A stretch of DNA of 49,389 bases from a virus: positions 1 through 49,389 of the IMG/VR virus record IMGVR_UViG_3300021394_000002. One strand, given 5' to 3'. A program made the translations under genes and the position numbers. Positions 43,001 to 48,259 of this stretch are shown here, in pieces. The first letter of the stretch is position 1; each line of letters opens with the position of its first letter. The notes under the pieces were generated by a model that had not been told where the DNA came from, ran no database searches, and saw nothing but the letters and a program-made list of their open reading frames with translations.

Positions 43001-43885
43001 TTGTTTGGTCAGGTACTGCTGATGGGCCAGAAAGGCGGTGGCGCCGGTGGCCCAGCCCTCACAGGTATAGATGCGGTCGGCGCTGGACAGGTCGCCTATG
43101 ATGGCATGGGCGCCGGTATCCACCTTGTTCAAACCAAAAGTGAAATCCTTATCGGTTTTTTCCCCGCTGGCGCGGGCGAACGGTTCGGCATAGATGCGCT
43201 GGATGCCGACAATTTCCGGCAGCTGCAGGAAATTGTCTAATTTTTCGGAAGAATACAACGGAATGGCCAGATAATGGCCATTCTTGTTGTGGCCGGTTTT
43301 GATCCCGGCACAGTGGGGCAGGCTGCCCCACACCTGTTTTTTGCGGAGGTACGGGTGATCCTGGGCGTCGGCGTCCTGGTGATAGCCGGCGATATCGGCC
43401 AGCCGCGCCTGTTCCCGGCGCTCCCGTTCGGCGGCAGCCTTGGCGGCGGCCTTGGCTTCCCGCGCTGCCCGGGCATCCATGCGCTGTTGTTGCTTCTGGC
43501 GCCAGCTATCATCTGCGACAAAGCCGCCACCTTCCAGCTCATAGAGCCGCTTGAGGTCTTCATAGCCGTTCAGCACGAATTCGGCGGTGCCTTCACCCCG
43601 GCGGCTGATGGTGATCACCGGGTACTCAATGCCGTTGCGGGCCGTCTTGAAGTCGGCCCGGACACCGGCGGTTTTTTCACCCTTGCGGGTGAAATAGCGG
43701 TTATGGTTCAGGCCGATGCTGGCGCCGTCCCATGCCAGCCGCTTATCCACGGCGTCCCAATTTATGCCGTGCTGAGCCGCTTCCTGGGCAAAATCGGCAT
43801 AGAGGCGGTCATACAGGTGGCGACCGGAGCCACCCAGCGCCTGGTAGAAGTCTTGCAGTGTTCGATTGTTGTTATTTTTCGGCAT
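40055..43885 (-). CDS. repA: RepA-type replication protein (TOPRIM primase-helicase)
   Basis: A 1276-residue protein like N15 RepA (about 1320), which alone supports replication of the linear plasmid. Residues about 265-350 are a TOPRIM domain (CEGWATGATAF with Glu276, then VIVCLDAGQLE and LADNDCWKQQ). Residues about 525-860 are a helicase core: Walker A APMASGKSK (Lys539), Walker B LALDEASQM (Asp637-Glu638) and an arginine-rich motif AVQMIRRDRTANR. The start at 43885 follows AGAGGCCAAA and is preferred to an upstream ATG at 43927. In N15 the replication origin lies inside repA; that may hold here. A dispersed palindrome lies inside the gene. Confidence 0.93.
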   Translation of the reverse strand: MPKNNNNRTLQDFYQALGGSGRHLYDRLYADFAQEAAQHGINWDAVDKRLAWDGASIGLNHNRYFTRKGEKTAGVRADFKTARNGIEYPVITISRRGEGTAEFVLNGYEDLKRLYELEGGGFVADDSWRQKQQQRMDARAAREAKAAAKAAAERERREQARLADIAGYHQDADAQDHPYLRKKQVWGSLPHCAGIKTGHNKNGHYLAIPLYSSEKLDNFLQLPEIVGIQRIYAEPFARASGEKTDKDFTFGLNKVDTGAHAIIGDLSSADRIYTCEGWATGATAFLAHQQYLTKQYGECAVIVCLDAGQLEVVIEKYLSQHPDLELVNLADNDCWKQQEGKGNKGVNTAYALAAKYPKIKHRLPDVTQADAVSQPTDFNDVALGHRRGLQEVADQLRAKTNLLELPRDPFELGLLKLATASHKDAQRQAMATIAAGMRGFPFVRNGRQIMEAVKTVVEQHRLPIDWQKLIWLANKRFDERLHEAHAFRSFSARITDPAQRPAHIHYHRIEKTVIDDGVYDFVRQLQGLVIVRAPMASGKSKNLLRPMIWQAERAASFVHRVTLVEDGHAKLSKINPDDAADVALLATMPGDALDILHYKDAEMAHLSGMKKLACCINSINKPQFGRILQRLDLLALDEASQMLRSITNGGTMAQPLAVYNRLKGCAVNASQVLMVDADANDSVVEFAERIRAERGDDTPIHVVELDTDFSDKTILYGDLNAVFDDVVAQVGQGKKVLVADDSADEGAKLQRLLEEKYPHTKGLFISQDSKAFDAKVQAFNADPDGHVEKYDWVIYSPAISSGVSIVTQHFDLHYGLFRGVISPSDAVQMIRRDRTANRFILGLTSPVNFRETSEAAMWRAALAGLAEHDQALSISVNEDGQLVVSSDDLEFDRLRINLLTQENAARNDFANTMLLQLMADKYRVEPMALEHADEMIANAKVAKKVIGELLKQEDIERHLTNPTATDEQRQQLMESSHISQDERAQLNRWNIENLLLQPVTEESVCWLRDGALAHVKRFELLQMPTERASSLDALEATNGVPVSTRQYLSRSQRLLREYMAAVGVDYNTGAGVATQRGLQAGLALLQANADYLTIHAPWCPPVRGKKAGADMFKAIMEKLNLTAVKARQSRRTGDGSTVWSIEPESWENMHQIHQKRTHSGVSAYDDIKLAAGGSERSDLVSETIHDFSDDLIEKDKIVDRPSSPVVARPAGVSYLLGKVGRRLKIALHDLLSALTYEEKAAVRDGLLDENGVLLALGSRDARIRAGLPPELALKLG
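43313..43331. repeat. Dispersed palindrome, copy 13 (inside repA, centre G)
   Basis: GTGGGGCAGGCTGCCCCAC, a perfect palindrome within the repA coding sequence, read there as VWGSLPHC on the minus strand. Keeping a perfect palindrome inside a conserved gene suggests selection for the DNA site. Confidence 0.9.
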
Positions 43886-43943
43886 TTTGGCCTCTATTTT
43901 TGTTATCAGAGGGCCATCAATAATCAAATTTGCATATTCAAGC

Positions 43944-43972
43944 TTGAGTTAACCGGCGGGAGATCTTAAAAT
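43944..43972 (+). promoter_or_regulatory. Plus-strand promoter antisense to the repA leader
   Basis: TTGAGT (43944-43949), a 17-bp spacer and TAAAAT (43967-43972) make a strong sigma70-like promoter pointing away from repA. The -35 box overlaps the palindrome TCAAGCTTGA (43938-43947), and AAATTTGCATAT just upstream matches half of the palindrome at 155-172. Start would be near 43979. Confidence 0.6.
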
Positions 43973-43985
43973 TACACCGTATCGG

Positions 43986-44089
43986 TTTAGATGGCCGCAG
44001 CGATTTAGATGGCTTTATTTAGATAGCTGTTTCGGTTCAGATGGCTCAGATGGCCGTACATTGCATCGGTTTATGCTTTTTTAGATGGC
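43986..44089. repeat. Six TTTAGATGGC-like direct repeats upstream of repA
   Basis: TTTAGATGGC starts at 43986, 44004 and 44080; TTTAGATAGC at 44018; TTCAGATGGC at 44036; CTCAGATGGC at 44045. Spacings are 18, 14, 18, 9 and 35 bp. They lie 100-200 bp before the repA start codon and could be RepA-binding iterons, operators, or repeated elements of the antisense RNA. Confidence 0.75.
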
Positions 44090-44230
44090 CTCTATTTAGC
44101 TTGAACTGGTACGCGCTTTGATCATTGACGGCCTCCCTCTGCGTTAGTGGTGGTGGTTGTTTTGCAAAGTCTGCCTGGTTAGCAGATTCTGCGCCGATTG
44201 CACTTTGACCCGGCCAGGTCGCCGTGCTTT

Positions 44231-44257
44231 TGGTTTAAATGGTTTAAATGGTTTAAA
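44231..44257. repeat. Three tandem copies of TGGTTTAAA
   Basis: The 9-bp unit occurs at 44231, 44240 and 44249 without mismatch, just before the terminator at 44269. Its role is unknown; AT-rich tandem repeats near a replication gene can ease strand opening. Confidence 0.8.
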
Positions 44258-44268
44258 AAACGTCAATT

Positions 44269-44292
44269 GCCCCGGTTTTGCCGGGGCTTTTT
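44269..44292 (+). terminator. Rho-independent terminator, plus strand
   Basis: Stem GCCCCGG/CCGGGGC with a 5-base loop and T5 on the plus strand; the minus strand has no T run. No plus-strand protein gene precedes it, which implies a non-coding transcript. Confidence 0.85.
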
Positions 44293-44393
44293 CTTGCCTG
44301 CCGTTCGGGTTTTCACCCGGGCAGGGAGTGCCGGCCGTTGGGATAAATACTAACCCAACAGATGCCTGCTTTCCAATAATGAAGGTCGGGGAT

Positions 44394-45005
44394 TTACACG
44401 GCTGCTTCATTTATATACTGAATCTTGCTGGCTACCACCGATCCTACCACCTGCCCCACCAACTCAAATTCACTGCGCTGGCGCATTTCACGCTCCCGGG
44501 TGACAACGTTTTCCAGCTGCAGCATGTTGTTATTGCAGGCCAGCAACCGGTAGTAGGTAGCCTGGCCATTATTTACCGTTACCAGGTCGCAACCATGCTG
44601 AATCGGATCTTCTGTGTCGATCACGATGGCGTCACCCAGGCGGATAGGGTATTCGGTCGATGTAACCAATACATAATGGTGGCTTTCCTGGTGATACAGC
44701 GGTTGCACCACTACCCGACCATCAATCTGGGGGCCAAGGACGGCCACCGGGCTTACCCACCCGGGCCTAACCCCGGTGCCGGTGATCGGGTTTATTCCTA
44801 CGCCGTCAATCAGCCAGTCGGCGCTGCAGCCCAGTACCTTGCAGTAACGGCTGATGTAGTTTGACTGGCACCCTTTCTGGATATCATTTTCGATCTTTGA
44901 AATTAGCCCCATCGAGCAGTCGGCTAACTGACCTAGCTGACTGACCGTTAACCCACGGTGATACCGGAGCTGCCGCAACCGTTGGCCCAGTGATAATTTT
45001 GGCAT
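44394..45005 (-). CDS. CI-like prophage repressor
   Basis: A 203-residue protein. Residues about 17-40 are an HTH (GLTVSQLGQLADCSMGLISK) and residues about 85-200 a LexA/CI-like S24 fold. The Ser of the catalytic pair is present (Ser116 in TSTEYPIRLGDAIVID), but the Lys expected in the later VKRL-type motif is Tyr (QATYYRLL, Tyr151/152), and no Ala-Gly or Cys-Gly cleavage site is seen in the linker. Self-cleavage is therefore unlikely. The start 45005 follows AGGATTTATT; a TTG at 45020 is an alternative. It should maintain lysogeny by binding operators at 45041-45069. Confidence 0.88.
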   Translation of the reverse strand: MPKLSLGQRLRQLRYHRGLTVSQLGQLADCSMGLISKIENDIQKGCQSNYISRYCKVLGCSADWLIDGVGINPITGTGVRPGWVSPVAVLGPQIDGRVVVQPLYHQESHHYVLVTSTEYPIRLGDAIVIDTEDPIQHGCDLVTVNNGQATYYRLLACNNNMLQLENVVTREREMRQRSEFELVGQVVGSVVASKIQYINEAAV

Positions 45006-45040
45006 AATAAATCCTATCAAGTCGCTAACTGGTCAGAAAA

Positions 45041-45069
45041 CAAACTGTTTGGAAAAAACAAACCGTTTG
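45041..45069. promoter_or_regulatory. Paired operators for the CI-like repressor
   Basis: CAAACTGTTTG (45041-45051) and CAAACCGTTTG (45059-45069) are 11-bp palindromes around one base, 18 bp apart centre to centre and with similar GGAAA flanks. They lie 36 bp from the repressor start, between it and the rightward operon. A weaker half-like CAAACTAAGTG follows. A terminator-like hairpin (AGACC/GGTCT, then TATTTTT) is at 45155-45177 in the leader of the rightward operon. Confidence 0.68.
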
Positions 45070-45267
45070 GAAATTGTACAACAAACTAAGTGTATGAAAG
45101 TTTACTTTCAAACCGGCATTAAATGGAGAAATAATTGTTTTTTTTATTATGTGCAGACCCGTTCAGGTCTTATTTTTAGCCAAAAAAAAGACGCATTATA
45201 ATTCACCAATAGAAAATATCATTCGATTTTACTAATCTATGCTCAGACTATGACGGAGCAGGCACCC

Positions 45268-45807
45268 ATGCGGAGCATTTACACCCACGATTTAACGGTT
45301 TGGCGCCAGCAGCTGCAGGCCGGACTGATAAACGATGTGTCGCTGCCGGCCCAACTGGGTGATATGGACACCAACGGCGGCGGCCAGTACGGCTCCCGCC
45401 CGCTGATTAACGAGTACCTGTTTCGCCAGGGCCGAATCCTTAAATCCATTAGCAAACTGCCCAGTTTTAACCTTACCTGGGTGTTGTTTGTCTATCGGCA
45501 GCAGGATCATGATGACCTGGAGCAAGAGCTGGTTGATTGGCTACACCAGCAATTACTGGACGCTTTGCCGCCCATGCGCGGCGAATCACTGGCCCGCCTG
45601 CCCACCTTTTGTGCTATCGCCCTGCGGCACTACGCCAACCATGTGCTGGAGCGACCCCCAGTATTGCGCCGAGAGTATGCCACGGCGCTGGGGGTTAGTC
45701 TGGATAACTGGGATAAACAGTGGACGCGCCGCCTTAACCGGGCGACGGAGATTTTACGCCAGCTGGACGTAGACACCATTCAACGACTGATTAAATTCAA
45801 TCCCTGA
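45268..45807 (+). CDS. Candidate Q-like antiterminator
   Basis: A 179-residue protein, first gene of the operon rightward from the repressor operators. The C-terminal part (RREYATALGVSLDNWDKQWT then RRLNRATEILRQLD) looks like the sigma-4/HTH-like end of phage Q-type proteins; the rest is helical. In N15 and VP882 a Q gene lies in the corresponding region, which supports the idea. ATG 45268 follows GGAGCAGGCACCC and is preferred to ATG 45250. A different regulator cannot be excluded. Confidence 0.5.
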   Translation: MRSIYTHDLTVWRQQLQAGLINDVSLPAQLGDMDTNGGGQYGSRPLINEYLFRQGRILKSISKLPSFNLTWVLFVYRQQDHDDLEQELVDWLHQQLLDALPPMRGESLARLPTFCAIALRHYANHVLERPPVLRREYATALGVSLDNWDKQWTRRLNRATEILRQLDVDTIQRLIKFNP

Positions 45808-45823
45808 CCATAAGAGATCCGTG

Positions 45824-46864
45824 ATGCGATTTTTCCAGAATGTGGCCATTAAATACCACATACAACCGGCTTTATTGCCGCAAACAGAAAGCGCCTGGCT
45901 GGCTATTATTGAGCCGCTATTATTTACCGAACCCCACCCCACTGTGGTCAGTAAACAGGGATTTTTTCCGACAGATTTTGACGGGAAACCCCTGTTGATT
46001 GCAAACCGGGCGGTGTTTTTGCGGGTGATCAATTACAAAAAAGAGCTGCCTAAAACCCAATATCTGGATGCCTATAAAGAGCAGGAGCAGGCCGAAATGA
46101 CCCGGCTTGATCGGCCATTATCGGTGGATGAACAACTGCGGCTGAGTGAAAAAGTCACACTGGAATTATTACCATCGGCGCCACCCAGCTGGACGCTAAC
46201 GCAAATGCTGGTTGATCTGGATAACGGGCTGGTGATGGTGGATGCCAGCAGTGATCAAGCGGTGGATCTCTGTTTACAGCAGCTGCGACTGGCGCTGGAT
46301 ACCCTGCCGGTGAAACCGCCCTACTGTGACGGTGACGCTGCCGGCGTGACCCTGGCGAAATCGGCCCGGCTGGTGGAGAAAAAAAACGAGTCTGGCAAGG
46401 TTAACGGCCTGGGCTGGCAGCTGCCGTTGCCGGCTTTCTTTGGTCACGGTGATGCGCTGCAGCTACGCCATGCCAGGGAAAAACATCAAAAAAACCGCTC
46501 TGCCAATATCCCGTTTGACGACGAGAGCATTCAGAGGTTACTGAGTGGCGGTTTTGTGGTGCAGGAAATAGGGCTGCACCTGGAACATTACATGGAATTC
46601 AGGCTGACCGACAAACTGACCCTGAAACGGGTTAAGTGGGATCTGGCCGAAGAACTGGAGCAGTTAATCCCCAACGGTGATGATGACAACCCGACATTGA
46701 GTTATCAGCTGACATGCTTGGCGCTGATGGTGCAGTTGCTGCGCTATGTGATCCCGGCCCTGCTAAAGCATTGCCAGTGTGTTGATAGCGGGTTATGGCT
46801 GACCGGTTTTGCTGAGCCGGAGAGCCTGGCGACATTGATTGAACAAACCAAAAAGGCGCTGTAA
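45824..46864 (+). CDS. rdgC: RdgC-like recombination-associated protein
   Basis: A 346-residue protein matching RdgC (303 in E. coli). It begins MRFFQNVAIKYHI (E. coli MLWFKNLMVYRLS) and has LLPSAPPSWTLTQMLVDLDN then GLVMVDASSDQAVDLCLQQL and LDTLPVKPP, aligned with the RdgC core [24 protein letters not shown]. RdgC forms a ring around DNA and limits RecA filament use. In a phage it could protect linear replication forms or restrain recombination. ATG 45824 is chosen over GTG 45821 because it matches the family N-terminus. It shares one base with the next start (TAATG). Confidence 0.85.
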   Translation: MRFFQNVAIKYHIQPALLPQTESAWLAIIEPLLFTEPHPTVVSKQGFFPTDFDGKPLLIANRAVFLRVINYKKELPKTQYLDAYKEQEQAEMTRLDRPLSVDEQLRLSEKVTLELLPSAPPSWTLTQMLVDLDNGLVMVDASSDQAVDLCLQQLRLALDTLPVKPPYCDGDAAGVTLAKSARLVEKKNESGKVNGLGWQLPLPAFFGHGDALQLRHAREKHQKNRSANIPFDDESIQRLLSGGFVVQEIGLHLEHYMEFRLTDKLTLKRVKWDLAEELEQLIPNGDDDNPTLSYQLTCLALMVQLLRYVIPALLKHCQCVDSGLWLTGFAEPESLATLIEQTKKAL

Positions 46865-47307
46865 TGGAACCACATGTAGAGCAGGAATTACTGGCCTGGC
46901 GGGCATTCTGGCAGCGTACCCTGGGCCACCTGAAAGACATAAATCGCACCGCGCCGGAAAAGCTGCACGAAATTTTCTATGACGCCAGCGATATGGCTTT
47001 TACCCATGAGGGCGGGCTGGCGGATCAGCTGTTCAAGGAATACCAGCAGCTGAAACAGGGGCACAGCCTGCTGATCCAGCAGGGCAAGGCGCCCGAGGGG
47101 GCGGCGGTGGTGACGCTGGCCGCCGGTGATAACGGCTGGGAGCTGGCCAGCAACATGATACAGAATGGCGAATGGCTGATCCCCGGCCGCTGGAGTCACT
47201 GGTTTTTCCTGCTGACGGTGCCGAGCCACGGGCCGGACGGCCGCCGGCTGAACCCGGAGCGGATAGACAGGGCACTGCAGGGCTTTGAAATCCGGGTTCG
47301 GGATTGA
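46864..47307 (+). CDS. Hypothetical protein coupled to RdgC
   Basis: A 147-residue protein whose start overlaps the rdgC stop by one base. Helical first half, beta-rich second half with several Trp residues (WLIPGRWSHWFFLLTVPSHG). No family recognised. It lies between RdgC and the regulator/anti-CRISPR genes, so an anti-defence or recombination-related role is possible, unproven. Confidence 0.6.
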   Translation: MEPHVEQELLAWRAFWQRTLGHLKDINRTAPEKLHEIFYDASDMAFTHEGGLADQLFKEYQQLKQGHSLLIQQGKAPEGAAVVTLAAGDNGWELASNMIQNGEWLIPGRWSHWFFLLTVPSHGPDGRRLNPERIDRALQGFEIRVRD

Positions 47308-47328
47308 CCATCGGCTAACCAAGGATTC

Positions 47329-47354
47329 GCCCCTCTATCGAGGGGCTTTTTTTT
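47329..47354 (+). terminator. Rho-independent terminator after the rdgC operon
   Basis: Stem GCCCCTC/GAGGGGC with a 4-base loop followed by eight T residues. It separates the rdgC operon from the regulator and anti-CRISPR operon, which must have its own promoter. Confidence 0.92.
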
Positions 47355-47390
47355 GGCGGGCACTTTACAGGGAACCTAAAAAGTAATACC

Positions 47391-47404
47391 TTTGGTATAC
47401 CAAA
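47391..47404. promoter_or_regulatory. 14-bp palindrome, probable autoregulatory operator
   Basis: TTTGGTATACCAAA is a perfect palindrome 22 bp before the start of the ribbon-helix-helix-like gene; a further half site CTACCAAGG lies at 47410-47418. Position suggests autoregulation of the operon leading to the AcrVA2 homologue. Confidence 0.6.
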
Positions 47405-47426
47405 ACAAACTACCAAGGGGCTTAAC

Positions 47427-47909
47427 ATGGCACGAAAAGCAGCAGTTTACTTGAGTAATGAAATCGAAATGGCGATTGAGGCCATGTATAAGGACAAACC
47501 AAAAACCAGCGAGGCGATCCGGGTTTTTGCCGAACGCTACCTGGCGATGGTGGCCAACCATACCCCGGAGCTGGCCACCCGGGAATGGTGCCTTATTTTT
47601 GACGCCTATAACGGCTGCATGACCAGTGGCGATCCCAACGCCCTGGCGGCCATGCTGCCGATTAGCATTCAGGATTCTCTGCCGGACGGACTGAGTGAAA
47701 AGTGGGATGCTGACGGCCAGGCATTGGTTGCCAAGCTGGCGGCGCTGAATTTTGCCGAGCGGATAGCGGTGATTGATATGGCGGATCGCTTTTGGGCAGG
47801 TAGTTGGGATGGTTTTTCCGACTACGACGAAATTGTTAGCCGGTTGCTGTTGCGGGCGCCAGCAACAAGAAAGCAAAACGATCAGGGCGGCCTGCCGGTC
47901 ACACGTTAA
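47427..47909 (+). CDS. Ribbon-helix-helix-like regulator
   Basis: A 160-residue protein. Residues 3-40 (KAAVYLSNEIEMAIEAMYKD, then SEAIRVFAERYLAMV) have the strand-helix-helix pattern of ribbon-helix-helix DNA-binding proteins; the C-terminal 115 residues are helical and unassigned. A 14-bp palindrome lies directly upstream. It heads a three-gene operon (regulator, HTH protein, AcrVA2 homologue) that follows a strong terminator. The fold call is tentative. Confidence 0.58.
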   Translation: MARKAAVYLSNEIEMAIEAMYKDKPKTSEAIRVFAERYLAMVANHTPELATREWCLIFDAYNGCMTSGDPNALAAMLPISIQDSLPDGLSEKWDADGQALVAKLAALNFAERIAVIDMADRFWAGSWDGFSDYDEIVSRLLLRAPATRKQNDQGGLPVTR

Positions 47910-47916
47910 TTTTACT

Positions 47917-47935
47917 GTGGGGCAGGCTGCCCCAC
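47917..47935. repeat. Dispersed palindrome, copy 14 in order (centre G)
   Basis: GTGGGGCAGGCTGCCCCAC, perfect, lying between the regulator and the HTH gene, 15 nt before the start codon at 47951. Counting each palindrome of the 58-bp modules separately and leaving out the two shortened copies (6239 and 32597), twelve copies match the 18-19 bp form; a further degenerate relative, TGGGGCCGCCAGCCCCA, is at 48230-48246. Confidence 0.9.
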
Positions 47936-47950
47936 CCTGGAGGAATAAAG

Positions 47951-48193
47951 ATGATTGGTAAGCGCATTCGAGCGGTACGGGAATACCTGGGCATAGCCCG
48001 GCCGGAATTTGCCGAGCAAACGGGTATCAAACTGAGCAGTTTGAAAAATTGGGAACTGGGCTACCGGGAGAAAATACCGGCCCAGGTTATCGCCCAACTG
48101 GCCGAGGTGGAGCAGGTACAACCCTTTATTACTTATATCATGCTGGGTGAGGGTGCAGAGCTGATCGGCCAGGCTGAACCGGTCCACCAGTAA
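47951..48193 (+). CDS. Small XRE-type HTH protein, candidate Aca-like regulator
   Basis: An 80-residue protein, essentially one XRE-family HTH domain (KRIRAVREYLGIARPEFAEQ, then TGIKLSSLKNWELG). The ribosome site CTGGAGGAATAAAG is excellent. It lies 66 bp upstream of the AcrVA2 homologue. Small HTH proteins next to anti-CRISPR genes (Aca proteins) often repress the acr promoter after infection; this protein fits by size and place, but it could simply be the phage Cro. Confidence 0.75.
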   Translation: MIGKRIRAVREYLGIARPEFAEQTGIKLSSLKNWELGYREKIPAQVIAQLAEVEQVQPFITYIMLGEGAELIGQAEPVHQ

Positions 48194-48259
48194 AACCGGT
48201 TCAGATCGGTAAATTGATTTACACACATATGGGGCCGCCAGCCCCACCTGGAGTACAAC

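Larger units (their letters stand above)
43979..44292 (+). ncRNA. Putative antisense regulatory RNA upstream of repA
   Basis: A plus-strand unit of about 310 nt runs from the promoter at 43944-43972 to the terminator at 44269-44292 and contains no plausible protein gene. It would be fully antisense to any repA leader that starts between the repressor gene and repA. Antisense RNAs often set plasmid copy number or phage immunity (for example the c4-type RNAs of P1, P4 and N15), so this is a credible regulator of repA. No RNA data are available. Confidence 0.5.

Noticed and set aside
41282-43240. Long plus-strand open frames opposite repA
   Set aside because: They are shadows of the GC-rich repA gene; repA has clear TOPRIM and helicase motifs and the opposite frames have low-complexity composition and no ribosome sites.
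44157-44864. 235-codon plus-strand frame over the repressor gene
   Set aside because: It is antisense to the CI-like gene, starts at a non-ATG codon without a ribosome site and crosses the terminator at 44269.
1233-47935. Dispersed palindromes as ordinary terminators
   Set aside because: None is followed by a T run, and most lie just before rather than after genes; only the copy at 40008 lies between convergent genes.
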